Assembly (NCBI RefSeq): GCF_003387075.1
Contig: NZ_QUMQ01000001.1
Location: 2,108,001 to 2,172,000 of the forward strand
Direction: 5' to 3'
Length of the DNA stretch: 64,000 nucleotides
Source of the DNA: Asanoa ferruginea
Lineage (GTDB): Bacteria; Actinomycetota; Actinomycetes; Mycobacteriales; Micromonosporaceae
The stretch's first letter is position 1. The number at the start of each line of letters is the position of its first letter. Position numbers and translations under genes: made by a program. The notes under the pieces were generated by a model. It was given only the letters and a program-made list of their open reading frames with translations, was not told the DNA's origin and did no database searches. Below, one piece after another: positions 1 to 8,746 of this stretch.

Positions 1-2
1 CC

Positions 3-338
3 GAGATGACCCCGGAGCGCGTGGTCGGCACGATGCCGGTCGACGGCAACACGCAGCCATACGGCCTGCTGCACGGCGGCGCGTCATGCGTGCTGGCCGA
101 GACGCTCGGCTCGGTCGCCGCCGTCCTGCACGGGCACACCGTCGGCCGCGGGCTCGCCTTGGGCGTCGACATCAATGCCACCCACCACAAGGCGGTACGC
201 ACGGGTACGGTCACCGGTGTCGCGACGCCGGCCCACCGCGGGCGGGGCACCGCCACCTACGAGATCGTGATCACCGACGAGGCCGGCGACCGGGTCTGCA
301 CCGCCCGGCTGACCTGCCTGCTCCGCGCGCCGAGCTGA
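3..338 (+). CDS. PaaI-like hotdog thioesterase (5' end cut by window)
   Basis: The protein has the hotdog thioesterase pattern: QPYGLLHGGASCVLAET near the start holds the HGG and the helix-borne acidic residue typical of PaaI/MenI/EntH-type acyl-CoA thioesterases, followed by the closing strands around GTVTGVATPAHRGRGTATYE. Such enzymes hydrolyse acyl- or aroyl-CoA in the cytosol. An ATG lies at 6, but the frame is open to the edge and family members have about 20-30 more residues, so the true start is probably outside the window. The substrate cannot be told from the sequence. Confidence 0.8.
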   Translation, partial: EMTPERVVGTMPVDGNTQPYGLLHGGASCVLAETLGSVAAVLHGHTVGRGLALGVDINATHHKAVRTGTVTGVATPAHRGRGTATYEIVITDEAGDRVCTARLTCLLRAPS

Positions 339-383
339 CCCGTTCGCGTGGCCGCGGTTGACGACGGGTCGTAGAGTTCGCCC

Positions 384-773
384 GTGGTCGAGGTTCCCCC
401 GGATGCGGTCGACGACGCCGCGCAGGTGCTGCGGTTGGCCCTCGACGGCGACAGCGACGCGGTGGTCGACGCGTTCGACGCGGTCGTCGACCGGTCTGGT
501 GTGGTTGGCGCCTATGACGTCGCCTGGTGCCTGGCCGCGACGATGGTCGGCGAGGGCGTGCCGGTCGGCCGGTGGACGCTCGACTTCCCCGACATCGACG
601 AGGCCGGCTACGACACCCGCTGGGTGGCCCGTTTCGTGAGCGCCTACGCCAACAGCGACGCGTCGACCGGCGAGGCGCTGTTCGGCGCCGCGCTGGCCGA
701 CGGTCAGTTGCCGGAGTGCCTGTTGACGCTGGCCGGGTCGGCCGTCGCCACGCTCCGCCGCCGCTCTCAGTAA
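384..773 (+). CDS. Hypothetical acidic protein, 129 aa
   Basis: I do not recognise the family. It starts at GTG 384, 45 bp after the thioesterase stop on the same strand. It is acidic and helix-rich, with an N-terminal stretch rich in Asp and Val and no signal peptide or membrane segment, so it is probably a small cytosolic helical protein. Its last 7 bp overlap the end of the converging exported-protein gene. High GC in third positions and an unbroken frame support coding. No function is proposed. Confidence 0.6.
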   Translation: MVEVPPDAVDDAAQVLRLALDGDSDAVVDAFDAVVDRSGVVGAYDVAWCLAATMVGEGVPVGRWTLDFPDIDEAGYDTRWVARFVSAYANSDASTGEALFGAALADGQLPECLLTLAGSAVATLRRRSQ

Positions 774-1180
774 GCGGTGTCGATCACCAGCGGCTCGTAT
801 TTGTATTCGGCGAGCACGACCCGCACGTAGAACTTCACGTTGTCGCGCACGTTGGTGGCGGCGATCCGCCAGGCCCCGCCGGTCGGCACGCTGGTCCAGT
901 AGTTGCACGAGCCGACGCTGACGAAGATCACGCAGACCTTGAACGGGTAGACGCTGGCGTTGCGGACGTTGATGTCGACGCAGCGCGTCGAGGTCGTGTA
1001 GGGCCCGGCGTCGAAGCCGGTGCCGCCGCGCGGGAGGGACTTGCGGACGAACCCGCTGTAGCAGGCGCCGGCGGCGGCGACGTCGGCGCTGGGTTCGGCC
1101 TGGGCCGGGGTGGCTAAGGCGACGCCGAGCAACCCCATCGTGGTGATGGTCATTAGGACGCGAAGGAGTCGGGACAGCAT
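767..1180 (-). CDS. Small secreted protein, 137 aa
   Basis: The start at 1180 (ATG) is chosen because GGAGG lies 8 bp upstream; a longer in-frame start at 1204 lacks this. A Sec signal peptide is clear: MLSRLLRVLMT, then a hydrophobic core and a cleavage site after ATPAQA (about residue 28). The mature part of about 110 residues has four Cys (ACYSG, TRCVD, KVCVI, GSCNY), consistent with two disulfides in an exported beta-rich domain. I recognise no family. It is divergent from the DUF2786 gene. Confidence 0.7.
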   Translation of the reverse strand: MLSRLLRVLMTITTMGLLGVALATPAQAEPSADVAAAGACYSGFVRKSLPRGGTGFDAGPYTTSTRCVDINVRNASVYPFKVCVIFVSVGSCNYWTSVPTGGAWRIAATNVRDNVKFYVRVVLAEYKYEPLVIDTAY

Positions 1181-1259
1181 TGGGCGGCCTCCATCGTGGA
1201 TCAAGGGGCGTGGTCAGCGTACTCACGTGAATCCATGTCTGACACTCGTTTCCGGCGAT

Positions 1260-1961
1260 GTGCTATCTCTTGACCTCGTGCTTGACAAGGTGCGAAAGCT
1301 GCTGGCCAAGGCCGAAGACCCGGCGTGCTCCCCGGCCGAGGCGCAGGCGCTGACCGCCAAGGCGACCGAGCTGATCGCCAAATACGGTGTCGACCAGGCA
1401 CTGCTCGCCGCTCGCGACCCGGCCCGCGACCCGGTGGTCGACCGGCTGATCGAGGTGCCGTCGCCGTACGCCACCGACAAGGCCGGCCTCCTGGTCGGTG
1501 TAGCCATCCCGTTGCGCTGCCGCACGGTCCGGCTCACCCGGGCGGGCTCGGTCGCCGTCCACCTGTTCGGCTTCGACAGCGACGTGACCCGGGCAGACCT
1601 GCTCTACACGTCGCTGTTGGTGCAGGCGGCGCACGGTCTGGCCGCGGCCACGGTGCCGGCCGGTCAGCACCCGGCCGCGTTCCGCCGTTCCTGGCTGGCC
1701 GGCTTCGCGGCCGCGGTGACCACCCGGCTCCGCGAGGCCGAGTCGGCGGCGTCGTCCAGCGTGCCGTCGATGGACCTGGTGCTGGCCGACCGCTCCGGCG
1801 TAGTGGAACGCAAGCGCGACGAGGCCTACCCCACCGCGCGCCTGGCCCGCCCGCGCCGGCTCACCGGCGACGGCGGCGCGTCCGGCTTCGCGGCCGGCAC
1901 GACGGCCGACCTGGGCGGCGGGGCGCACGTCGCGGGGGGCACCAGGACCGCGCTGGCGTGA
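1260..1961 (+). CDS. DUF2786 domain protein
   Basis: The N-terminus reads LDKVRKLLAKAEDPACSPAE, then AEAQALTAKATELIAKYGVD, which is the hallmark of DUF2786, found in many actinobacterial and phage-related proteins of unknown role. A central hydrophobic part (residues about 75-150) and a Ser/Arg-rich C-terminal part follow. The GTG at 1260 puts the domain at the very N-terminus as in relatives; GTG 1278 is an alternative. The stop overlaps the GTG of the next gene (1958), so the two are translationally coupled. The gene is divergent from the secreted protein at 767-1180. Molecular function is unknown. Confidence 0.75.
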   Translation: MLSLDLVLDKVRKLLAKAEDPACSPAEAQALTAKATELIAKYGVDQALLAARDPARDPVVDRLIEVPSPYATDKAGLLVGVAIPLRCRTVRLTRAGSVAVHLFGFDSDVTRADLLYTSLLVQAAHGLAAATVPAGQHPAAFRRSWLAGFAAAVTTRLREAESAASSSVPSMDLVLADRSGVVERKRDEAYPTARLARPRRLTGDGGASGFAAGTTADLGGGAHVAGGTRTALA

Positions 1962-2728
1962 ACCTCGCGGCGCTCGACGACAACCTGGCCCGGCACGCGT
2001 CCCACCTGCACCACGCCACGCCCGGCATGCGACTGCTCGCCGAGGGCGACGTGCTGGTCTGCGACAGCGGCCTGCCGGACGACACGTTCAACATCGTGGC
2101 GGCGGCCCGCTTCAGCACCGACAACCGGATAGCGGAAACCGTGGCGCTGCTCCGGGCGACCGGCCGCCCGTTCACCTGGTGGGTCGGCCCGAGCTCGACC
2201 CCGGCGGACCTGTCCGACCGGTTGCTGGCGGCCGGCCTGCCGGTGGCCGAACGCGAGCTGGCGATGTGGTGCCCGACCGGCCCGCGTCCGGCTACGGACC
2301 GGGAGGTCCGAGTCGTCGCGACGCCGGCCGAGCTGGCGGATTGGGCGTCGGTGGTCGCGGCCAACTGGTCGCCGCCGTCGCCGACGGTGCTGGAGTTCTT
2401 CGCACGCACCGCCGCCGGATCATTAGCGGCGGATAGCCCGGCGCGCTACCTGATCGGGTATGCCGACGGGCGCCCGGTCGCGGCGGCGGAACTCTTCTAC
2501 GGCGCGGGAGTAGCTGGTTTCTACAACGTCTGCACGCTGGCGCCGCACCGCCGCCGGGGCTGGGCTACCGAGCTGGTCTCCTTCGGCCTCGGCCTAGCTG
2601 CGACGGACGGTTACGACACCGCGATTCTCCAGGCAGCCGAGACCGCCATCAGCGTCTACGCCCACCTGGGCTTCGAGCCGTGCGGCGACGTGGTCGAGCA
2701 TGCTGTGCGGCCAGGCCACCGCGACTGA
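1958..2728 (+). CDS. GNAT-family N-acetyltransferase
   Basis: This 256-residue protein has an N-terminal degenerate GNAT half and a C-terminal GNAT core. The acetyl-CoA loop is LAPHRRRGWATELVSFGLGL, close to the usual R/Q-x-x-G-x-G/A motif, preceded by a strand ending in VCT and followed by AAETAISVYAHLGFEPCGD, the usual beta5-alpha4 tail. It should transfer an acetyl group from acetyl-CoA to an unknown amine. GTG 1958 overlaps the stop of the DUF2786 gene by 4 bp, so the pair forms an operon. It ends 15 bp before the converging PrsW gene. Confidence 0.8.
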   Translation: MNLAALDDNLARHASHLHHATPGMRLLAEGDVLVCDSGLPDDTFNIVAAARFSTDNRIAETVALLRATGRPFTWWVGPSSTPADLSDRLLAAGLPVAERELAMWCPTGPRPATDREVRVVATPAELADWASVVAANWSPPSPTVLEFFARTAAGSLAADSPARYLIGYADGRPVAAAELFYGAGVAGFYNVCTLAPHRRRGWATELVSFGLGLAATDGYDTAILQAAETAISVYAHLGFEPCGDVVEHAVRPGHRD

Positions 2729-2742
2729 CCGCGGCGCCTGGA

Positions 2743-4158
2743 TTACGAAGCACCCAGCGCGATCAGCGCCAGCCCGACCGCGACCATCGCCGCCAGGAAG
2801 AGGGCCACACCGCCGACCACGCGCCGGATGCTGCCGTTGCGGGTCAGTGGCGCGGTCGCCTCGGGGTGACCCAGGGCCAGCAGCCGGCCGCGTTCGACCA
2901 GCACCCGGTCGCGCCAGCGCACCGCCGTCGGGCCGCCCAGCACCAGCGCGCCAGCGGGCTGCGGCGCCATCCGGGCCACGCCTACCGCGACACCGGCACC
3001 ACCGACCGGGGCCGGCGCGACCGAAGCAGCGGCGGGTGCGAGCAGCAGACCGACCCCGCTGGCCCGCGACAACTCGACCGCCAACCGGGCCTGGGCGCGT
3101 TGCAGCCGCCGCACCGCATGCCGGCCCTTGATCCCCGCCCGCCCATGGGCATGCCGCCGCGCACCGGCGCGCAGGTGGCCGTGTGCCAGCACCCGAAGCT
3201 CGTCGGCCGTCGCGATCCGCCGGTCACCCAGGGCCGCCAACTGCGCCATGTAGTAGTCGGCCTCGCGGTGCCGCACGCCGCGGACCAGGAACAGGATCAT
3301 CAGTAGCGGGGGTAGGCCCTTGACGAACAGGTCGCCGAAGATGCCGGCGCCGCCACCGAGGGAGAGCAGTGGTGAGTTCCACAGGAAGTGGATCGCCATC
3401 GCGCCGAGGACCGACAGCACGGCCACGCCGACGCGGGAGAAGAGGGAGCGGTCGGTGCGGACCGCCAGATAGCCGATGCCCGCGCCGGCCAAGGCGCCGA
3501 ACAGGGTGTGGCTCCACAGGCCGGCCAGGAAGCCGCGCAGGAGAAACGTGGCCACCACCGGGGCGATCTGGTCGCCGCGGCCGGCCACCGCGACCGCGTT
3601 GATCGCGTAGACCACGTCTTCGACGACCTGGAAGCCCAGGCCGACCAGCGAGCCGTATACGACGCCGTCCAGGACGCTGTTGACCTGGGCGCGGGCCACC
3701 AGCACGATCGCGATGATGCCGAGTGCCTTGGCGGTCTCCTCGACGGTCGGGCCGGCCAGCGCCGAGCCCCATTCCGCGGCGATTCCGGGTGAGGCCAGCT
3801 TGGCGATCAGGTTGTGCACGGCCGTGTTGCCGCGGATGGAGATCGAGGTCGCGACCAGGCCGCCCCAGGCGAAGGCGGTCGCGAGCAGCAGCGGGGGTTC
3901 GCGCTCGAGGTAGTCGAGCGCGGCCACGAAGACGCAGAACGGCACCGCGTAGAGGCCGAAGAGCACCAGGGCGGTGAGGGTCGCGGTGGGATAGGTGGCG
4001 AACGACTCGCGGATGAACATGACCAGCCGCAGCCCGCCACCGGCGATCAGCAGCAGCACCACCCAGAACGCCGGGAGCAGTAGCGACTTGCCGGGGTGGG
4101 CCCAGGCCGGCGTGGGGTGCACCGGCGCGCTGCGGGCGGACCGGAGGGTCTGGGTCAT
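2743..4158 (-). CDS. prsW: PrsW-type intramembrane metalloprotease
   Basis: An integral membrane protein of about eight helices in residues 25-300 carries the PrsW signatures in order: PTVEETAKALG (EExxK), GFQVVEDVVYAI, LWSHTLFGALAGAG and AIHFLWN; the Glu and His residues are the expected metal ligands. The family cleaves membrane-anchored substrates such as anti-sigma factors in Bacillus. Residues 300-450 form a basic, Ala-rich cytoplasmic extension with one last membrane segment near the C-terminus, which makes the protein longer than the usual 200-300 residues. Its ATG overlaps the stop of the preceding gene (ATGA), so the two are coupled; that neighbour is a candidate partner or substrate (inference). 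Confidence 0.85.
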   Translation of the reverse strand: MTQTLRSARSAPVHPTPAWAHPGKSLLLPAFWVVLLLIAGGGLRLVMFIRESFATYPTATLTALVLFGLYAVPFCVFVAALDYLEREPPLLLATAFAWGGLVATSISIRGNTAVHNLIAKLASPGIAAEWGSALAGPTVEETAKALGIIAIVLVARAQVNSVLDGVVYGSLVGLGFQVVEDVVYAINAVAVAGRGDQIAPVVATFLLRGFLAGLWSHTLFGALAGAGIGYLAVRTDRSLFSRVGVAVLSVLGAMAIHFLWNSPLLSLGGGAGIFGDLFVKGLPPLLMILFLVRGVRHREADYYMAQLAALGDRRIATADELRVLAHGHLRAGARRHAHGRAGIKGRHAVRRLQRAQARLAVELSRASGVGLLLAPAAASVAPAPVGGAGVAVGVARMAPQPAGALVLGGPTAVRWRDRVLVERGRLLALGHPEATAPLTRNGSIRRVVGGVALFLAAMVAVGLALIALGAS

Positions 4159-4721
4159 GCGGTGCCGCCGCGGCGGTGGGCGATCGTCTTCGTGCTCGCC
4201 TCGATCGCCGGGAGGGCGTCGCGCAGCGCGGGTGCGGTGCCGGCCACGGTGACCTCGATCGCCACGCCGTCGCCGGCGAAGACCAGGTAACGGCCGCCGC
4301 GGCCGGGCGCGGCGTAGGTGCCCTGGACGCCGGCCAGGCCGGTCGCGGTGGACACCGGGAACTGCTGGCCGGTGAGCTCGTGGCCGCGTACCGCGGTGAT
4401 CTTCCGGCGGAGCCGTTCGGTCGCTTCCGGGAGCGTGCCCTGGAACGGCGTGACGACGATGACGTAGCGGACCGTGCCGACCAGGAAGACCGCGGTGCCG
4501 CGGGTGTCACCCGGTCGGGTGAGCGTGACGTCGAGGCGGGCGTCCGGCGGCGGTGTGACGGTCACGCCGCCGCCGACCGGGTAGGTGCCTTTTCCGACCG
4601 GGCGCTGCGCCGGTAGGGCGCGGTCGAGGGCGGGCAGCCCGACCGCGAGCCCGGCCACGGTGCATAAGACCCCGATGCTGCCGGCGAGGTTCCGCAGCAG
4701 CGTACTGCCCGCCACCCTCAT
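4155..4721 (-). CDS. Membrane-anchored exported protein, 188 aa
   Basis: An N-terminal hydrophobic stretch (residues 12-32, LAGSIGVLCTVAGLAVGLPAL) looks like an uncleaved anchor or signal peptide, followed by about 150 residues of predicted beta/alpha domain outside the membrane. The C-terminal half has a repeated pattern of short strands (FLVGTVRYVIVVTPF, RYLVFAGDGVAIEVTVAG). I recognise no family. It is the first gene of a two-gene operon with the PrsW-type protease, overlapping it by 4 bp, which suggests a functional link. Confidence 0.7.
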   Translation of the reverse strand: MRVAGSTLLRNLAGSIGVLCTVAGLAVGLPALDRALPAQRPVGKGTYPVGGGVTVTPPPDARLDVTLTRPGDTRGTAVFLVGTVRYVIVVTPFQGTLPEATERLRRKITAVRGHELTGQQFPVSTATGLAGVQGTYAAPGRGGRYLVFAGDGVAIEVTVAGTAPALRDALPAIEASTKTIAHRRGGTA

Positions 4722-4781
4722 GGATCGGACGCTACCGACCGAGACGTCGGCCAGCGCCGGATTCCCGAGGTTTGTTCGCCT

Positions 4782-5567
4782 TTACCCGGAGGCCGCCAGC
4801 TCCAGCGTCGCCAGGTAGTAAGGGGCGTCCGCGTTGTCGATGTCCGCGATCCGCCACTGCGTGCCGCTGACCAGCGAACTCAGCTCGTCGACCGAGCAGA
4901 CCAGGTAGTCGAACCACTCGGTGGCCAGCTCCCGGTAGCGGACCCGGATGCGGAGCTGGCCGCCCAGCCGGCCGCGTTCCCGGTTCCACCGATGGTAGGC
5001 GGTATGCACGGGGTCGGTGGTGTTGTAGGGGTTCGTGCCGTGGGCGATCAGGCGGGCGCCCGGCCGCGCCAGCGCGGCCAGGGCGGCCAGGAACGCCGGT
5101 GCCCGGTCCGCGCCGCCGATCAGCCCGAGGTTGTTGCCGAGCATCAGGAAGGTGTCGTACGTGGGCCCGGCGGTCGCGGCGTGCTCGTCGACGGTGCCGA
5201 GGACCAGGTCACGGACGCCACGGCGGCGGCACACCTCGATCGCGCCGGCGGAGATGTCCAGGCCGGTCACCTCGATGCCGCGGCGCTGGAGTTCCAGGGC
5301 GATCCGGCCGCCGCCGACGCCGATGTCGAGCACGCGTCCGCGTACCCGGGAAAGGGCTCGATGGTCGTGATCCGGCCAGGCGGCCGGCTCCTCGAGGTAG
5401 GGAGCGGCGGGCGCCCCGTTGATCAGGCCGTCATCGCGCTCGATGATCTCGATGACCGGTCGGGGCAACCGCCCGCCGGCAAGGGGTCGGGGGCCGACCC
5501 CGGTGGCGACGGCGAGGGCGTCGCGGATCAGCTCGCCGAAGGCGTCGCCGGAGAGGGGTTCTCGCAC
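4782..5567 (-). CDS. SAM-dependent methyltransferase (class I)
   Basis: The glycine-rich SAM loop is clear at about residues 79-90 (VLDIGVGGGRIALEL), followed by the acidic end of strand 2 (VTGLDISAGAIEVC) and motif IV-like FLMLGNNLGLIGG. This is a Rossmann-fold methyltransferase with a beta-rich C-terminal extension. The substrate is unknown. It starts with GTG at 5567. It lies downstream of bldC on the same strand but is separated from it by a strong hairpin at 5611-5653, so it is probably transcribed on its own. Confidence 0.85.
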   Translation of the reverse strand: MREPLSGDAFGELIRDALAVATGVGPRPLAGGRLPRPVIEIIERDDGLINGAPAAPYLEEPAAWPDHDHRALSRVRGRVLDIGVGGGRIALELQRRGIEVTGLDISAGAIEVCRRRGVRDLVLGTVDEHAATAGPTYDTFLMLGNNLGLIGGADRAPAFLAALAALARPGARLIAHGTNPYNTTDPVHTAYHRWNRERGRLGGQLRIRVRYRELATEWFDYLVCSVDELSSLVSGTQWRIADIDNADAPYYLATLELAASG

Positions 5568-5610
5568 CGGTCGACCTTAGACGCAGGTCAGACCGTTCCC
5601 GAACACGCAT

Positions 5611-5653
5611 CAGGGGCGGGATCTACACGGTTGTCGTGTAGCTCCCGCCCCTG
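5611..5653 (-). terminator. Hairpin after bldC
   Basis: Two 18-nt arms (5611-5628 and 5636-5653) pair with one mismatch around a 7-nt loop, 28 bp beyond the bldC stop. There is no long T-tract, as is common in high-GC actinobacteria. It separates bldC from the methyltransferase start at 5567. Confidence 0.7.
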
Positions 5654-5680
5654 TCCGACGAACGTTCGACCGGGGGTTGG

Positions 5681-5890
5681 TCAGTCGCCCTGGCGCTGCT
5701 GGGGAATTTGCCCCTGCAGCAGGGCTCGAACCTCGGATTCACGGTAGCGGCGGTGGCCGCCCAGCGTGCGAATCGCGCTGAGCTTTCCGGCCTTCGCCCA
5801 CCGGGTCACCGTCTTCGGGTCGACACGGAACATCGACGCGACCTCTGCCGGTGTGAGTAGCGGCTCGGGTTCGTGCGTACGCGATGCCAT
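5681..5890 (-). CDS. bldC: BldC, MerR-like developmental regulator
   Basis: This 69-residue protein is essentially a single winged-helix domain: LLTPAEVASMFRVDPKTVTR, then WAKAGKLSAIRTLGGHRRYR, nearly identical to Streptomyces BldC. BldC lacks the dimerisation and effector domain of classical MerR proteins, binds direct repeats cooperatively and controls the onset of development. A strong ribosome site (GGAGGAG) precedes the ATG at 5890. The order bldC, conserved unknown, valine dehydrogenase, DUF3073, purM, purF matches my recollection of the S. coelicolor chromosome. Confidence 0.95.
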   Translation of the reverse strand: MASRTHEPEPLLTPAEVASMFRVDPKTVTRWAKAGKLSAIRTLGGHRRYRESEVRALLQGQIPQQRQGD

Positions 5891-6137
5891 CGGTCACTCC
5901 TCCACAGGTACCTATAGACATCGGCCGGGGTCCCGCCGGCCGACGCGTCTCTCATGGTCCGGCTAGTCCCCGATGTCCGACATGGGCCGAACGGCCGAAG
6001 GTCCCTGGATGGACGGATGAGCATTGACCGATTTATGGCGATTTTATATGCCAGAAACCGCCTTATTTGGACTCTCCGTCACCGTTCGTGTTCAGGAAAA
6101 CACGAGGTTTTCTCATTCACGGCCACCGATTTGACCC

Positions 6138-6977
6138 TTAATTACACCGTTCGAGGAGCTGAATCGCGCGCCAACGAGTGACCAGATTCTCATAGACCTC
6201 AGTGGCACCATCAGCATCACCGCGGGACAAAGCGGCCAGGCCGGCAGCAACGAGACCTGGCGAGTCATCGTCTTCCAGGATGGTGTCGGAGAGCAGATCC
6301 ACGAGGCCGCCGTAGTCGAGTTCGACCACCGAACGGGGGTGGAACTCCTCCAGCCACCGGGCGCCCTCTTCGACCGCCTCGGTGATCGGCGCGTCCCCCA
6401 CCGACTTGCGCAGGACGGAGAGCGCCCGGGAGGCCCGGCGGCGCGCCTTGGAGATCTCGGTGCGGTAGCGCAGCGAACGCCGCTCCTCGCGCAGCACGAG
6501 CTCGCGCTCGCCCAGGTCGACGAAGACGAACCAGCGCAGCGGCACGCCCCAGGTGGCGATCTGCTCGTGCACCCGCGGCACGCCGTGCTCCAGCACCCGG
6601 GCGCCACTGCGCCAGTCGTCGACGACCGCGCGGGCCTGGCCGGCGAGCACCGGCGGGACGAACGCGTCGGCGATCACCGACGGCACCCCGTCACGCGCGC
6701 TCAGCGCCGCCTCGGCCACCCGCAACCGCAGGTTCCACGGGCAGACCAGCAGGGTGTCGTCGGCCTCCAGCACGTAGGCCTCTTCGGGCAGGTCGGGCAG
6801 GCGGGTCCAGCCGGCGCCGAGACCCTCGATCACCGCGGTCCGCTGCCGGACCGGGCCCTCCTGGGGCGCGACGGCACGGCCTTCACGGACGTAGCGGCGC
6901 CAGAAAACCTGACGTTCCCGATCGAATGCGGTCAACGGCTCGTAGACCCGCAGGTAGGAAGCGAACAGCGACGGCAC
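6138..6977 (-). CDS. Conserved actinobacterial protein upstream of bldC
   Basis: The protein has 279 residues and no signal or membrane segment. The first 150 residues look alpha/beta ([22 protein letters not shown]), a basic helix ([20 protein letters not shown]) follows, and the C-terminal 90 residues are helical and acidic. I do not know a function. A homologous gene lies between bldC and the valine dehydrogenase gene in Streptomyces, so synteny supports it. The start is GTG 6977 with GGAGG upstream, divergent from vdh. The 247 bp between it and bldC must hold the bldC promoter. Confidence 0.75.
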   Translation of the reverse strand: MPSLFASYLRVYEPLTAFDRERQVFWRRYVREGRAVAPQEGPVRQRTAVIEGLGAGWTRLPDLPEEAYVLEADDTLLVCPWNLRLRVAEAALSARDGVPSVIADAFVPPVLAGQARAVVDDWRSGARVLEHGVPRVHEQIATWGVPLRWFVFVDLGERELVLREERRSLRYRTEISKARRRASRALSVLRKSVGDAPITEAVEEGARWLEEFHPRSVVELDYGGLVDLLSDTILEDDDSPGLVAAGLAALSRGDADGATEVYENLVTRWRAIQLLERCN

Positions 6978-7144
6978 GGCGCGATCCTCCCACGAATCGG
7001 CCGCGAGCCGTAACGACGGGCGACACGCGTCTGCGCCACGTTGCCAACGGGAATATCGTCGTGCGCAGAAACCGGCACCACCCCGCCGGCGTCAACCGCA
7101 GGCGTGCGCCCCACAAGGCCGCACCGCGACCAGGAGGAACAGTG

Positions 7145-8227
7145 ATGGCCGTATTCGCAACCACGGAAGATCCCGACTCCACCGGCCATGAACAGGTCGT
7201 CTTCTGCCAGGACAAGCAGAGTGGCCTGAAGGCGATCATCGGTATCTACTCGACCGCGCTGGGCCCCGCGCTCGGCGGCACCCGCTTCTACCCCTACGCC
7301 AGCGAGGCCGAGGCGCTCCACGACGTGCTGGAGCTCTCCCGCGGCATGGCCTACAAGAACGCCCTGGCCGGGCTCGACCTCGGCGGCGGCAAGGCGGTCA
7401 TCTGGGGAGACCCAGACAAGATCAAGAGCGAGAGCCTGCTGCGGGCGTACGGCCGGTTCGTCGAGTCGCTCGGCGGTCGTTACTACACCGCGTGCGACGT
7501 GGGCACCTACGTGGCCGACATGGACGTGGTGGCCCGGGAGACCAGCTATGTGACCGGCCGCAGCGTCGAGCACGGCGGAGCGGGCGACTCGTCGGTGCTG
7601 ACCGCCTGGGGTGTGTTCCAGGGCATGCGGGCCGCCGCCGAACACGTCTGGGGCAGCCCGACCCTCGCCGGCCGCCGGGTCGGCGTCGCCGGCCTCGGCA
7701 AGGTCGGTAAGCACCTCACCGCCCACCTGATCGAAGACGGCGCCAGCGTGGTGGCCACCGACGTGAACGCCCGGGCCCTCGAGTGGGCCCACGCCACCTA
7801 CCCCCAGGTGGACGTGGTCACCGACACCACCAGCCTGATCACCAGCGACATCGACGTGTACGCGCCCTGCGCGCTCGGCGGCGCCCTCGACGACGACACC
7901 GTCCCCCTGCTCAACGCCAAGATCGTCACGGGCGGCGCCAACAACCAGCTCGCTCACCCCGGCATCGAGAAGCAACTCGCCGATCGCGGCATCCTCTACA
8001 CGCCCGACTACGTGGTCAACGCGGGCGGTGTGATCCAGGTCGCAGATGAGATCGAAGGGTTCAATTTCGATCGCGCGAAGCTGCGCGCGACGCGGATCTA
8101 CGACACAACGCGGGAGATCTTGCGCCTGGCCGACGCCGAGGGCGTGCCGCCCGCGGTGGCCGCGGATCGCCTGGCAGAGCGCCGGATGGCCGAGATCGGG
8201 CGACTCCGCACCATCCATCTCCGCTGA
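7145..8227 (+). CDS. vdh: Valine/leucine dehydrogenase
   Basis: The NAD-dependent branched-chain amino acid dehydrogenase interconverts L-valine or leucine with the 2-oxoacid and ammonia. [20 protein letters not shown] holds the two active-site lysines (K71 and K83), matching those of Bacillus leucine dehydrogenase. The Rossmann loop is [13 protein letters not shown], and ALGGALDDD and TGGANNQLA complete the family pattern. Length (360) is normal. A good ribosome site (AGGAGG) precedes ATG 7145. In actinomycetes the enzyme feeds branched precursors to fatty acid and polyketide synthesis. A hairpin at 8259-8293 follows. Confidence 0.92.
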   Translation: MAVFATTEDPDSTGHEQVVFCQDKQSGLKAIIGIYSTALGPALGGTRFYPYASEAEALHDVLELSRGMAYKNALAGLDLGGGKAVIWGDPDKIKSESLLRAYGRFVESLGGRYYTACDVGTYVADMDVVARETSYVTGRSVEHGGAGDSSVLTAWGVFQGMRAAAEHVWGSPTLAGRRVGVAGLGKVGKHLTAHLIEDGASVVATDVNARALEWAHATYPQVDVVTDTTSLITSDIDVYAPCALGGALDDDTVPLLNAKIVTGGANNQLAHPGIEKQLADRGILYTPDYVVNAGGVIQVADEIEGFNFDRAKLRATRIYDTTREILRLADAEGVPPAVAADRLAERRMAEIGRLRTIHLR

Positions 8228-8258
8228 CCAGAACGCCCCTTACCGTCCGGCTACTGGC

Positions 8259-8293
8259 TCGTGTCGCCGACCGCACCTCGGAGGGCGACACGA
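8259..8293 (+). terminator. Hairpin after vdh
   Basis: Ten-bp perfect arms (8259-8268 and 8284-8293) around a 15-nt loop, 32 bp after the vdh stop. Confidence 0.5.
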
Positions 8294-8462
8294 CCGCCGG
8301 GCAATCCCCTGATCAAAAACGTGATCGACGCGCCGGCCAGACGGGGCAACCCGAGGTGTCGAACCTGGCCATCCCCATGTACCGTAAGAGCCACGAGAGA
8401 TGCCTGACGTCATCGGGGCCCGCCTTCGTGCTGCCCCGAATTCTGTGCGAGGGGGTCGAGCC

Positions 8463-8687
8463 ATGGGGCGCGGCCGTGCTAAGGCCAAGCAGACGAAGGT
8501 GGCCAGGGAGTTGAAGTATCACTCCCCGAACACCGACCTCGCCGCGTTGCAACGAGAACTCGGCAACGGCGGCAAGTCGGACCACGACTTCGACGGCGAC
8601 CAGAGCGGCAGCTTGGTCGACGACGAAGACGAGGACGACAACGCAGAAGACGACGCTGCCAACAACTGGTCGTCTCGCTCCCGCTGA
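8463..8687 (+). CDS. DUF3073 family protein
   Basis: The 74-residue protein begins MGRGRAKAKQTKVARELKYH and ends in a highly acidic tail (DDEDEDDNAEDDA), the typical DUF3073 build: a basic N-terminal segment followed by an acidic disordered C-terminus. It is widespread in actinobacteria next to purM; the function is unknown. ATG 8463 has GAGGGGG upstream. In Streptomyces the next gene is purM; here a RiPP cassette has come between them. Confidence 0.9.
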   Translation: MGRGRAKAKQTKVARELKYHSPNTDLAALQRELGNGGKSDHDFDGDQSGSLVDDEDEDDNAEDDAANNWSSRSR

Positions 8688-8703
8688 CCCCCCGGGTCAT
8701 CAA

Positions 8704-8732
8704 CGAGCACGCGGTGACAACCCGCGTGCTCG
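8704..8732. terminator. Bidirectional hairpin between DUF3073 and amcA
   Basis: Eleven-bp perfect arms (8704-8714 and 8722-8732) around a 7-nt loop lie between two converging genes, 16 bp after the DUF3073 stop and 15 bp after the amcA stop. Confidence 0.6.
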
Positions 8733-8746
8733 GTCGTGTCCAGGGG

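Noticed and set aside
84-1226. Long minus-strand ORF of 380 codons over the first genes
   Set aside because: Arg/His-rich shadow frame opposite genes with better family matches and starts.
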